Below are positions 25,955-34,743 of a stretch of 64,000 bases of DNA, piece by piece. Source of the DNA: XYD12-FULL-36-8 sp964391015 (lineage in GTDB: Bacteria; Bacteroidota; Ignavibacteria; Ignavibacteriales; Ignavibacteriaceae); the NCBI GenBank assembly GCA_964391015.1, contig CAYMKU010000017.1, positions 12,521 through 76,520 of the forward strand, in the 5' to 3' direction. The position numbers were made by a program, and so were the translations under genes. Every line of letters begins with the position of its first letter. Position 1 is the first letter of the stretch. The notes under the pieces were generated by a model. That model was not told where the DNA came from and did not search any database. It worked only from the letters and a program-made list of their open reading frames with translations.

Positions 25955-26887
25955 ATGAACAAAAAAGTCATAATTACCGGTGCAACTGGATTAATTGGGA
26001 CTCAATTATGTAAGGCCTTACTTAGTAGGGGTGATGAAGTTACCATCTTCACTCGTAATGTTGAATCTGCTAAAAAACTTCTGGGAAACAGATTCAACCA
26101 TGTAAAATGGAATTACGTCAATCCAGCTGAATGGCAGGACACTCTCAAAAATCAAGATGCGCTGATTCATTTAGCAGGAGCAAATTTATTTAATCGAAGA
26201 TGGACACAGAGTTACAAAAAAGTGATTTTAGAAAGCCGTGAGCTAAGCACAAGAAATTTGGTTACAGCAATCGGAAATGCTAAAAGCAGCATCAAGATTT
26301 TTATAAGTTCATCTGGTGTAGGATATTATGGTTCTAGAGAAGATGAAGCTCTTACCGAGAAATCTGAAACTGGAAATGATTTTCTCGCCAGTGTGTGTGA
26401 CGTTTGGGAAAAAGAAACGGGAAAGGCGAATGAATTTGGAATTCGCACTGCCATGTTGAGACAGGGGGTCGTTCTTTGCAATGATGGAGGAGCATTGACA
26501 AAATTCTTACCGCTGTTTAAGTTTTTTATTGGTGGAACTTTGGGAAGCGGTAAACAATGGTTTCCATGGATTCACATTGATGATCTTGTGGCGATATATT
26601 TATACACTCTCGACAATTCTGAGATTTCAGGTCCAGTAAATGCCGTAAGTACAAAAACTATTAGGATGAAAGATTTCACTAAAACTTTAGGTAAAGCCCT
26701 TCAACGACCCTCATTTTTTACTATACCAGAACTAGCTTTGAAAGTTTTACTTGGCGAAGCTGCCTCATCTGTTCTTGCAAGCCAAAGAGTAATTCCTCAG
26801 AAACTAATTGATCATGATTTCAAGTTTAAGTTTGAAAATCTAGAAGAAGCTATGATGGACTTATTGAAAACAAAAGGGCTTGAGTAA
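25955..26887 (+). CDS. TIGR01777-type NAD(P)-dependent epimerase/dehydratase
   Basis: A 310-residue extended short-chain dehydrogenase of the YfcH/SulA-homologue family. The Rossmann motif VIITGATGLIGTQL is N-terminal, and the active-site region has FISSSGVGYYGS (Y-x-x-x-S style family variant). The C-terminal domain carries the family-typical PSFFTIPELALKVLLGEAAS and ASQRVIPQKL. Substrate unknown. The start is ATG 25955 for the reason given under the preceding terminator. Confidence 0.9.
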   Translation: MNKKVIITGATGLIGTQLCKALLSRGDEVTIFTRNVESAKKLLGNRFNHVKWNYVNPAEWQDTLKNQDALIHLAGANLFNRRWTQSYKKVILESRELSTRNLVTAIGNAKSSIKIFISSSGVGYYGSREDEALTEKSETGNDFLASVCDVWEKETGKANEFGIRTAMLRQGVVLCNDGGALTKFLPLFKFFIGGTLGSGKQWFPWIHIDDLVAIYLYTLDNSEISGPVNAVSTKTIRMKDFTKTLGKALQRPSFFTIPELALKVLLGEAASSVLASQRVIPQKLIDHDFKFKFENLEEAMMDLLKTKGLE

Positions 26888-26898
26888 ATCAAGCCCTT
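26866..26898 (-). terminator. Intrinsic terminator of the metK-ahcY transcript
   Basis: AAGGGCTTGA (26874-26883) pairs with TCAAGCCCTT (26889-26898). On the minus strand the hairpin is followed by TTGTTTTC. The stem includes the 3' end of the epimerase gene on the plus strand and may serve both convergent transcripts. Confidence 0.75.
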
Positions 26899-26920
26899 AA
26901 CAAAAAGTATTTTACAACTC

Positions 26921-28246
26921 TCAATATCTGTAATAATCCGGTTTGAATGGTCCTTTAACCGGCACACCTATATACTTTGCCTGCTCTTCTGTCAACTCAT
27001 CAAGTTCAACTCCAAGTTTTTGTAAGTGAAGTTTTGCAACTTTTTCATCGAGATGTTTTGGAAGAACATAGACTTTATTCTCATACTTACCTGGATTGGT
27101 CCAAAGCTCAATCTGAGCAAGCGTTTGATTTGTAAAAGAGTTAGACATTACGAATGAGGGATGGCCTGTTGCACAGCCTAAGTTAACTAATCTTCCTTCA
27201 GCAAGGACAATAATTTCCTTACCATCAACATTATACTTATCAACTTGCGGTTTAATTGTATCCTTCGTATGACCGTAATTTTTATTTAGCCAAGCTATGT
27301 CGATTTCATTATCAAAGTGACCAATGTTGCAAACAACAGCTTTGTCTTTCATCAATCTGAAGTGTTTCTCATTCACCACATTTAAATTGCCGGTTGCAGT
27401 AACAATAATGTCGGCTTCAGGAATTGCATCAACCATTTTCTTTACTTCATAACCATTCATTGCTGCTTGCAGTGCGCAAATAGGATCAATCTCTGTAACG
27501 ATAACACGAACATTGGAGTTGCTTAACGATTCAGCGGAACCTTTGCCAACATCACCAAAACCTGCAACCACAGCTACTCTACCAGCCATCATCAAATCTG
27601 TAGCTCTGCGTAACGCATCAACTAAAGATTCACGGCAGCCGTACTTATTATCAAACTTAGATTTAGTTACTGAATCGTTAACATTAATAGCAGGGACAGG
27701 TAAAACTCCATTCTTCATTCTTTCGTACAGGCGATGAACTCCGGTTGTAGTCTCTTCACTAATTCCTTTAATGCCGGAAACTAATTCAGGATATTTATCA
27801 AGTACAAGATTTGTTAAATCCCCACCATCATCAAGAATCATGTTCAAAGGTTGACTATTGCTGAAATATAAAGTCTGTTCAATACACCAGTCGTACTCCT
27901 CTAATGTTTCGCCTTTCCAAGCATAAACAGGAATACCAGTAACAGCTATAGCCGCAGCAGCATGATCTTGCGTCGAGAAAATGTTACAAGAAGACCATTG
28001 AATTTCTGCGCCAAGCTCCTTTAAGGTTTCAATGAGCACTGCGGTTTGGATTGTCATATGTAAACAACCTGCGATACGTGCTCCTTTCAACGGCTTTGAT
28101 TGACCAAATTCTTTCCTTATTGCCATCAACCCAGGCATTTCTGCTTCAGCTAATTTTATTTCTTTTCTTCCCCATTCAGCTAATGAAATATCTTTAACTT
28201 TATAGGGCAGTTTTTTTACATCTTCTTTCTCAAGTACTTGCGACAT
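26921..28246 (-). CDS. ahcY: Adenosylhomocysteinase
   Basis: S-adenosylhomocysteine hydrolase, NAD-dependent, splitting SAH into adenosine and homocysteine. 441 residues. Substrate and NAD-binding motifs are intact: CLHMTIQTAVLIETL, SSCNIFSTQDHAAAAI, DDGGDLT, VAGFGDVGKGSAESL, ATGNLNVV and the C-terminal PVKGPFKPDYYRY. It lies 29 bases behind metK, so MetK, the methyltransferases and AhcY together run the activated-methyl cycle. No SAH riboswitch was seen upstream. Confidence 0.97.
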   Translation of the reverse strand: MSQVLEKEDVKKLPYKVKDISLAEWGRKEIKLAEAEMPGLMAIRKEFGQSKPLKGARIAGCLHMTIQTAVLIETLKELGAEIQWSSCNIFSTQDHAAAAIAVTGIPVYAWKGETLEEYDWCIEQTLYFSNSQPLNMILDDGGDLTNLVLDKYPELVSGIKGISEETTTGVHRLYERMKNGVLPVPAINVNDSVTKSKFDNKYGCRESLVDALRRATDLMMAGRVAVVAGFGDVGKGSAESLSNSNVRVIVTEIDPICALQAAMNGYEVKKMVDAIPEADIIVTATGNLNVVNEKHFRLMKDKAVVCNIGHFDNEIDIAWLNKNYGHTKDTIKPQVDKYNVDGKEIIVLAEGRLVNLGCATGHPSFVMSNSFTNQTLAQIELWTNPGKYENKVYVLPKHLDEKVAKLHLQKLGVELDELTEEQAKYIGVPVKGPFKPDYYRY

Positions 28247-28275
28247 TATTTTTCCTTACTTAATTATAAAAATCA

Positions 28276-29418
28276 TTATGCGTATTTCTTGAACACAGGA
28301 ACAAGGTCTAATTGTTCCCAACTAAATTCTTTTTCGTTTCTTCCGAAATGTCCATATGCAGCAGTGTTACTATAAATCGGTCTTAGTAGATTTAACCTTG
28401 TAATTATTCCTCTTGGAGTAAGATCGACTTCTTTTTTAATCATTTGAGAAATTTCTTTATCAGGAATAACCCCAGTACCATAAGTATCTACATAAACTGA
28501 TACAGGTTCAGCGACCCCGATAGCATAGGCAACTTGAACAAGGCACTCTGTAGCAAGTTTTGCAGCAACAACATTTTTTGCAATATGACGAGCAGCATAG
28601 GTTGCACTTCTATCAACTTTTGAAGGATCTTTTCCAGAGAAAGCGCCGCCACCATGAGGTGCCCAGCCACCATAAGTGTCAACAATAATTTTTCTCCCGG
28701 TTAAACCGCTGTCTCCGTGAGGTCCGCCAATTTCGAACCTTCCGGTAGGATTAACATAGTACTTGGTTTTGGCATCAAGATATTTTTCTGGTATAACTTT
28801 CTTGATCACGTTTTCAATAACATCTTCTTTTATTGTTTTTTGTTTTGCATCAGCATCGTGTTGGGTTGAAACAACAACTGCATCAACACGTTTTGGTATA
28901 TTTCGGCTATCATACTCAATTGTTACCTGAGATTTTGCATCGGGGCGAAGATATGGCATCAATCCGTTATTTCGTTTTCTGATGTCTGCTAATTTTTTAA
29001 CAAGCTTATGTGCATACATAATTGGCATCGGCATTAATTCGGGGGTTTGACTGCAAGCATAACCAAACATTAAACCCTGATCGCCTGCACCGCCTTTGTC
29101 AACTCCCATTGCGATATCAGGTGACTGTGAGTGGATTGCATTTAGTACAGAACATGAGTCTGCATCAAATTTATAATCGGCACTTGTATAACCAATTCTT
29201 CTAACTGTTTCTCTTACTACTTCTTGAACATCAACATAAGCTTTTGTTGTAACTTCACCGCCAACAAGAACCAAGCCTGTAGTTACAAATGTTTCGCAGG
29301 CAACTCTTGCTTTGGGATCTTCTTTAAATATTGCATCCAGAACGCCATCGGAAATTGCATCGCATACTTTATCAGGATGACCTTCTGAAACGGATTCTGA
29401 TGTGAAAAGAAAGGACAT
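28276..29418 (-). CDS. metK: S-adenosylmethionine synthetase
   Basis: Makes S-adenosylmethionine from methionine and ATP. 380 residues. FTSESVSEGHPDKVCDAISD at the N-terminus, GAGDQGLMFGYA in the middle and GGAFSGKDPSKVDRSATY near residue 260 cover the ATP, metal and phosphate-binding signatures. It precedes ahcY in the same operon and follows the nucleotidyltransferase by 32 bases. Confidence 0.97.
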   Translation of the reverse strand: MSFLFTSESVSEGHPDKVCDAISDGVLDAIFKEDPKARVACETFVTTGLVLVGGEVTTKAYVDVQEVVRETVRRIGYTSADYKFDADSCSVLNAIHSQSPDIAMGVDKGGAGDQGLMFGYACSQTPELMPMPIMYAHKLVKKLADIRKRNNGLMPYLRPDAKSQVTIEYDSRNIPKRVDAVVVSTQHDADAKQKTIKEDVIENVIKKVIPEKYLDAKTKYYVNPTGRFEIGGPHGDSGLTGRKIIVDTYGGWAPHGGGAFSGKDPSKVDRSATYAARHIAKNVVAAKLATECLVQVAYAIGVAEPVSVYVDTYGTGVIPDKEISQMIKKEVDLTPRGIITRLNLLRPIYSNTAAYGHFGRNEKEFSWEQLDLVPVFKKYA

Positions 29419-29450
29419 AATTAATTTTTTACCTTTATTGTTAAATAATA

Positions 29451-30428
29451 TTAATAAAAATCTATCTCTGTTGAATCACCGATATTCAATCGTTTGAAGG
29501 CACCTTTAACGATGGTATTATTACCAACTATCGAACCGTTGAGCATGGCTTTACTTACTTGTGAGTTTGCTCCAACAATTGAATTTTTAATTACACTTTC
29601 CTTGATTGTACACCCTTTATCAATTGTAGTATAGGGACCAATCACTGAATTTTCAATTTTTGCATCATCAGCAATATAAACTGGTAGATTTATGACAACA
29701 TTATCAAATTTTCTGGTTGAACTTTTCTGATCAAGTAAAAATCTATTTGTGGATAAAAGAGTTTCGGGTTTCCCGCAATCATACCAACCATTAACATCAA
29801 AAGTTGTTATTTTTTCGCCGTCATCCAGCATCATTTGAAGTGCATCAGTTAATTGGAGTTCACCTTTTGTTCTAATATCTTTTTCTATAAGGTTATTTAA
29901 GCTTTTAACTAACGCATCAGAATTTGCGATGTAATACAAACCCACTAATGCTAAGTTGGAAATCGGGGTTGTTGGTTTTTCCACCAACTTTTTAATATAA
30001 CCATTTTCTAAAATCGCAACACCAAAACGGCTAGGGTCATCCACTTTTTTTACACCTAATGCAGATTGCTTATTCTTTAAAACATCTTTTAAGTAAACAT
30101 CAAATACGGTGTCGCCAAGTATGATAAAGATTTCCTTATCATCAAATGTTGGAACAGCGGTATAAATCGCATGACCGAGCCCCTCCATTTTTTTCTGCTC
30201 GATGAAATCAGCTTTAATGTTAGGATATTCTCTCACTACATATTCTTTTATCTGATCACCCAAATGGCCTATAACAAAGGTGGTTTTATAAACGCCTTCT
30301 TCTAAAAGTTTATCCAAAATATGACCCAACATCGGTTTACCACCAACGTTGAGCAAAACCTTTGGCGTAGTATATGTATGTGGTTTAAGTCGTGTGCCTA
30401 TTCCGGCAACTGGAATAATTGCTCTCAT
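29451..30428 (-). CDS. Sugar-phosphate nucleotidyltransferase with left-handed beta-helix tail
   Basis: A 325-residue RmlA/GlmU-like enzyme. The N-terminal nucleotidyltransferase domain starts MRAIIPVAGIGTRLKPHTY and has K23 in TPKVLLNVGGKPM. The C-terminal ~80 residues are hexapeptide-type repeats (ADDAKIENSVIGPYTTIDKG, IVGANSQVSKAMLNGSIVGN). It probably forms a dTDP- or UDP-sugar for cell-surface glycans; the exact nucleotide and sugar cannot be read from sequence. It is first of a tight run with metK and ahcY, although no metabolic link is obvious. The 298 bases upstream (30429-30726) contain nothing I recognise, including no riboswitch. Confidence 0.85.
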   Translation of the reverse strand: MRAIIPVAGIGTRLKPHTYTTPKVLLNVGGKPMLGHILDKLLEEGVYKTTFVIGHLGDQIKEYVVREYPNIKADFIEQKKMEGLGHAIYTAVPTFDDKEIFIILGDTVFDVYLKDVLKNKQSALGVKKVDDPSRFGVAILENGYIKKLVEKPTTPISNLALVGLYYIANSDALVKSLNNLIEKDIRTKGELQLTDALQMMLDDGEKITTFDVNGWYDCGKPETLLSTNRFLLDQKSSTRKFDNVVINLPVYIADDAKIENSVIGPYTTIDKGCTIKESVIKNSIVGANSQVSKAMLNGSIVGNNTIVKGAFKRLNIGDSTEIDFY

Positions 30429-30726
30429 GTTAAAACGTTGAATTTCCTTGTATTAAAGCGATTAAAATTACCGATTAGACCTTTGAATAACAAATAATTT
30501 CAGTGGGGTTAAACCTGTCTATCAATTAGATTTTTTAACCTTTTTGTACAAATAAAAGCATTTTATTTCATTATTTGATTGAGGAGATTTATTTACTACA
30601 ATTCCTTAGTTATTACACAACTATCATCCTATTTTAGCTATACATGTAAACAACAGAGTGGTATTTGATATTTATAAACAGATTGCGTTCTTAAAAAATG
30701 TCTGTAAAGGATTACCACATTCTAAA

Positions 30727-31953
30727 TTAAACTGTCAGAGTTTCCTTAAGTGTTTCTTGTATTCCTTTAGTATCATTAAAAAAGAAATGTAATTTAGTCA
30801 GGACTTCATCAACAACGGAGTCGGGACAAGATGCTCCGCTAGTAAGAAGAATATTTACTTTGTTTTTTATGGGAATGAAATTTTCGGTAAGAATTTCGAT
30901 TTTAGAATGAAGATTAAAATGTTTAATTGATTTTGAAGAAATAATCTTTTCGGCTGATGAAATAAAGTAAGTTCGAACTTTTGCTTCGCAAAGTTCAACA
31001 AGATGACTCGTGTTAGAACTGTTGTAACCACCTACAATAATTGCAAAATCAGCAGGACTTTCAAGTAAGCCATATGTTGCCTCCTGGTTATCATAAGTTG
31101 CATAGCATAAGGTATCTCTTGTATCAGCAAAGTGTAATCTTAAATTTTCTGCTCCATACTTTTTGATCATGGACGACCTCAGAAGCTCAGCAATTTCCTG
31201 AGTTTCCGTTGCAAGCATCGTTGTTTGATTTACCACGCCTATTTTTTCAAGATCTTTTTCAGGATCGAATCCCTCAGAATACTTTCCGTTGAAGAAAGAA
31301 TAAAATTCCTCTTTGCCTTGTTTACCCCCAATTACATCTGTGAGAAATTTTGTCTCCTCAATATTTCTTACAATCAACGAAGGTCCATGAACCTTACTGT
31401 GCGAAAATGTTGCTCGCGTTTCTTCATGATAATGCTTGCCATGAATGATGATTGTAAAATTCTCATCACCAAGTTGAGAAGAACGATTCCAAACCTTTTC
31501 GACAAATGGGCATGTTGTATTATATTCGTATGCATTTATCCCTATTTCCCGCAGCTTTTCTTGAATTTCTAAAGTCGTTCCAAAAGCTGGAATTATAACA
31601 ATATCATCATTCTTTAGTTCTGCCCAATCAATTATATTATTCCCATTAGTATCCATCAGAAACTTAACTCCACGACTTGTCAAATCGTTATTCACTCCAG
31701 GATTATGAATCATTTCACTTAGAAGAAAAATTCTTTTATCAGGGTTATTCTCGATTGTTTTATAAGCAATCTCAATTGCATTTTCTACACCGTAACAAAA
31801 GCCGAAATGACGAGGGATAAAAAATCTGACAGGCCCGAAGTCGAACTCCATTGGTTTTAGATCTTTCTTTCTCGGATCTTTAAGATTTCTAAATTGCTTT
31901 ATTCTATAAATTATTGAACTTCTATAGAAGGATGGAATGTCAAATTTTTTCAT
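30727..31953 (-). CDS. ispH: 4-hydroxy-3-methylbut-2-enyl diphosphate reductase IspH, long form
   Basis: Last enzyme of the MEP pathway, reducing HMBPP to IPP and DMAPP with an iron-sulfur cluster. The three cluster cysteines lie in HFGFCYGVENAI (C53), TTCPFVEKVW and TSGASCPDSVVDEV. At 408 residues it is about 90 longer than E. coli IspH, with an N-terminal extension of some 35 residues and internal insertions. This is the size class of cyanobacterial and plant enzymes. Sequence blocks such as SEMIHNPGVNNDL fit that class. It stands alone between two long spacers. Confidence 0.95.
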   Translation of the reverse strand: MKKFDIPSFYRSSIIYRIKQFRNLKDPRKKDLKPMEFDFGPVRFFIPRHFGFCYGVENAIEIAYKTIENNPDKRIFLLSEMIHNPGVNNDLTSRGVKFLMDTNGNNIIDWAELKNDDIVIIPAFGTTLEIQEKLREIGINAYEYNTTCPFVEKVWNRSSQLGDENFTIIIHGKHYHEETRATFSHSKVHGPSLIVRNIEETKFLTDVIGGKQGKEEFYSFFNGKYSEGFDPEKDLEKIGVVNQTTMLATETQEIAELLRSSMIKKYGAENLRLHFADTRDTLCYATYDNQEATYGLLESPADFAIIVGGYNSSNTSHLVELCEAKVRTYFISSAEKIISSKSIKHFNLHSKIEILTENFIPIKNKVNILLTSGASCPDSVVDEVLTKLHFFFNDTKGIQETLKETLTV

Positions 31954-32034
31954 GGATATATATTCAAATAACCAACTTTACTTTGCAAGATAAAGAATAA
32001 TCAGTTGTAAAATTAATAATGTGGTTACATCTAT

Positions 32035-33105
32035 TCAGATTTTCATAAAAATCTCGAAAATTTTATCAGCTATTTTTTCTGGTTCACCTTCGTTCCGATT
32101 GGTTAAAATGATTATAGAAAATTTCTTTGAGGGAACACGATAAATTACATTTCTAAATCCTTGTGTGCTTCCTGTGTGATAAACAATTTCTTCTCCTTTG
32201 TAAGTTTTTAGATGCCAGCCATATCCGTAATCAATTTTTTCTCCATTATTGAGTATCGTGCGGCTTATAGCTTGTTTACGAAATTCATCAGAGAGAATTT
32301 TATTAGTGTAAAGCGACTGTTCCCACTTAAACAAATCCTCGACGCTGGAATAAATTCCCCCATCACCCAACACAGCACTTGTAATGCTCTGATCCCTTCT
32401 AACCCAGTTAGAATCACTTCGTGAGTAGCCATAAGCTCTGCTATTTACAAAAGAAATTCCATCTTCATAAGCAACTGTGTTCTCCATTTTCAGTGGAATA
32501 AAAATATTTTTGTTCAAAAATTGAGAAAATTTTCGTCTACTTATTTTTTCGACCGCCATTGCAAGTAACGCATAGCCGGTATTGCTATATTTGAATTGAG
32601 TACCTGGTTCAAAGTAAGTTTTATTTTGTTCGTACATCATTTTCAAAACATCGGAATCTTTGACCTGAACTGCGGTTGTATCAGGTATTAAGTCTTCATA
32701 ATCAATTAATCCAGAAATGTGATTAAGCAAATATTTGATAGTGATTCTACTTCCATATGTGGGAAATTCAAAGAAAATATCGGTGAGTTTAGTATCGAGA
32801 GTGAGCAAACCTCTTTGTACTAATAAAAGAATTGATGTCGCTGTAAATTGTTTCGTGACAGATGCTAGCCTGTAATTTGTTTCTGAACTTGCTTTTGTTT
32901 GTTCCTCTAAGTTTGCATAACCAAATGATTTCTCAAAAACTATTTTTCCATCTTTACAAATTAAAACCGAAATTCCAGGACATAAACCGAAATAATCGGC
33001 AAAAAGATTATTAACTTCTTCTGTTTGTGCGTTGAGGTTGTATGAGAACATAAGACTTAAAACTATAATAGATAGATTTTTCATAACAAATTTTATTATT
33101 TGCAT
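32035..33105 (-). CDS. Secreted serine hydrolase, beta-lactamase/class C fold
   Basis: A 356-residue penicillin-binding-protein-like hydrolase. The signal peptide ends in SYNLNAQ. The catalytic SxxK is S82-V-T-K85, YSNTGY gives the YxN motif, and HTGSTQGF replaces the KTG box. Such proteins act as esterases, D-amino-acid peptidases or beta-lactamase relatives; the substrate is not predictable. ATG 33084 (MKNLSIIV) is an equally good start, since neither has a ribosome-binding site. Confidence 0.88.
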   Translation of the reverse strand: MQIIKFVMKNLSIIVLSLMFSYNLNAQTEEVNNLFADYFGLCPGISVLICKDGKIVFEKSFGYANLEEQTKASSETNYRLASVTKQFTATSILLLVQRGLLTLDTKLTDIFFEFPTYGSRITIKYLLNHISGLIDYEDLIPDTTAVQVKDSDVLKMMYEQNKTYFEPGTQFKYSNTGYALLAMAVEKISRRKFSQFLNKNIFIPLKMENTVAYEDGISFVNSRAYGYSRSDSNWVRRDQSITSAVLGDGGIYSSVEDLFKWEQSLYTNKILSDEFRKQAISRTILNNGEKIDYGYGWHLKTYKGEEIVYHTGSTQGFRNVIYRVPSKKFSIIILTNRNEGEPEKIADKIFEIFMKI

Positions 33106-33229
33106 ATTAAATTTAATACAACTTTTGTTTATTGTTAGTTCATAATTTCTTCTGCTATTGAATTAGAGTAAAACCTTTACTTGCTTGTGCTTCGTTTAGC
33201 AAGATACTTATATTATAAAACGTGTTTAG

Positions 33230-33237
33230 TATATTTG
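33230..33237 (+). promoter_or_regulatory. -7 promoter element of prfA
   Basis: TATATTTG matches TAnnTTTG and lies 23 bases before ATG 33261. A reading frame open from GTG 33222 covers this element, so the shorter start is more likely. No clear -33 box is visible. Confidence 0.5.
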
Positions 33238-33260
33238 TACTCGAATTTTGCGAAATAAAG

Positions 33261-34340
33261 ATGAATCTTTTAGAAAAACTTAAGAAAATTAAAGACAGAT
33301 TTGATCAGGTAAATGAAGAATTGTCCGATCCTGCCAATCAATCCAACCGAGAAAAGATAATCCACCTAAGCAAAGAAAGAATTAACCTTGCAGAGATTGT
33401 TTCAGCATATGAAAAATATAACGCACTTATTAATAACATCGAAGGTAACAAAGAGATATTAGATTCTTCTCAAGATAAAGAACTCGTTGATCTCGCCAAC
33501 TCAGAATTAAAAGAATTACTACTTAAAAGAGAATCTCTTGAGGAAGAAATAAAAATTTTGCTCATACCAAAAGATCCGAATGATGATAGAAGTGTCATTA
33601 TGGAAATTAGAGCCGGAACAGGTGGTGAAGAAGCAGCTCTATTTGCAAGTGATCTTTTCAGAATGTATTCTCGATACGCTGAAATTAAAGAATGGAAAAT
33701 AGAATTAGTTGACTTGAGTGAAACGGGATTAGGTGGAATTAAGGAAGTAATTTTTTCTGTTAATGGGGAAAATGTCTTTGGCAATCTTAAATATGAAAGT
33801 GGTGTTCACAGAGTTCAACGCGTTCCGGAAACCGAAGGAAGTGGTAGAGTACATACATCAGCAGCTACAGTCGCTGTTTTACCAGAAGTTGAAGACGTAC
33901 AAGTTGAAATAAATCCTAATGATTTAAAGATTGATGTTTTTCGTTCTGGCGGAGCTGGCGGACAAAATGTAAATAAAGTCGAAACGGCAATTAGAATAAC
34001 ACACCTTCCAACAGGCTTAGTTGTTCAATGCCAGGATGAAAGGTCACAATTAAAAAACAGACAAAAAGCGATGAAAGTTTTAAGAGCACGGCTTTTTGAT
34101 ATTAAAGCCAAGGAGCAAACCGATGCTATATCTGCTAAAAGAAAAAATATGGTCGGCAGTGGAGACCGAAGTGATAAAATAAGAACCTACAATTTTCCCC
34201 AGAACAGAGTGACAGATCACAGAATTGGGCTAACTCTGTATAATCTTTCCAATATTGTTGAGGGTGATTTAAACGAACTTATTGAACAATTAAAGTTGGC
34301 AGATAGAACAGAGAAACTTCAAGCAACTGTAGAAACTTGA
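33261..34340 (+). CDS. prfA: Peptide chain release factor 1
   Basis: Recognises UAA and UAG stop codons and triggers peptide release. 359 residues from ATG 33261. The codon-recognition PxT motif reads PET in HRVQRVPETEGSGRVHTSA, which marks RF1 rather than RF2 (SPF). GSGDRSDKIRTYNFPQNRV is the typical RF1 block, and the catalytic GGQ is in RSGGAGGQNVNKVETAI. The start excludes 13 codons that would overlap the promoter. It is followed by a convergent small membrane gene 11 bases away. prmC is not adjacent. Confidence 0.96.
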   Translation: MNLLEKLKKIKDRFDQVNEELSDPANQSNREKIIHLSKERINLAEIVSAYEKYNALINNIEGNKEILDSSQDKELVDLANSELKELLLKRESLEEEIKILLIPKDPNDDRSVIMEIRAGTGGEEAALFASDLFRMYSRYAEIKEWKIELVDLSETGLGGIKEVIFSVNGENVFGNLKYESGVHRVQRVPETEGSGRVHTSAATVAVLPEVEDVQVEINPNDLKIDVFRSGGAGGQNVNKVETAIRITHLPTGLVVQCQDERSQLKNRQKAMKVLRARLFDIKAKEQTDAISAKRKNMVGSGDRSDKIRTYNFPQNRVTDHRIGLTLYNLSNIVEGDLNELIEQLKLADRTEKLQATVET

Positions 34341-34351
34341 CAAATAAAAAC

Positions 34352-34690
34352 TTATTTCTTTCCGTATATACTTGCTAAAAACTTTGACGCAAACATTAGC
34401 AAGAAACCTAAAACAGCCATTGCAAAATTAAGTCCATCAAAAATAATTGTTGGTTTCCATCGAAAATTATTTTGAATATATTCCAAAAATCCAAAGGCCA
34501 ACAGCAACATAATAAAAGCAAATGCACCTTGCTTCATAGCAAAAAATATGGGTGCTTTTAAACGTCTGAAATTAATTAATTGAATGTAACTTGATAATTG
34601 TTTTAATGTTAAAACCTGCTTCACCCAACCCTCCACTTTTTTGACCGAAAGATACTGCGATAAAGAGTTTTCTTCTGTGATTATTAACAC
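34352..34690 (-). CDS. Small membrane protein of unknown function
   Basis: A 112-residue frame with a GTG start and two likely membrane helices (about residues 50-72, QGAFAFIMLLLAFGFLEYI, and 85-106, LNFAMAVLGFLLMFASKFLA). No family recognised. It lies 53 bases behind the double-receiver phosphatase on the same strand and converges with prfA. No ribosome-binding site is clear, so the start is unsure, but the hydrophobic pattern and position make a real gene likely. Confidence 0.5.
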   Translation of the reverse strand: MLIITEENSLSQYLSVKKVEGWVKQVLTLKQLSSYIQLINFRRLKAPIFFAMKQGAFAFIMLLLAFGFLEYIQNNFRWKPTIIFDGLNFAMAVLGFLLMFASKFLASIYGKK

Positions 34691-34743
34691 TCTAAATAAA
34701 AATATTCTGTGATCTGGATTGGTTTTTGTTAAAATGGTTGAAT

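Noticed and set aside
30429..30726. Possible SAM or SAH riboswitch upstream of the metK-ahcY run
   Set aside because: No conserved riboswitch core or strong helix was seen; the spacer is AT-rich and featureless.
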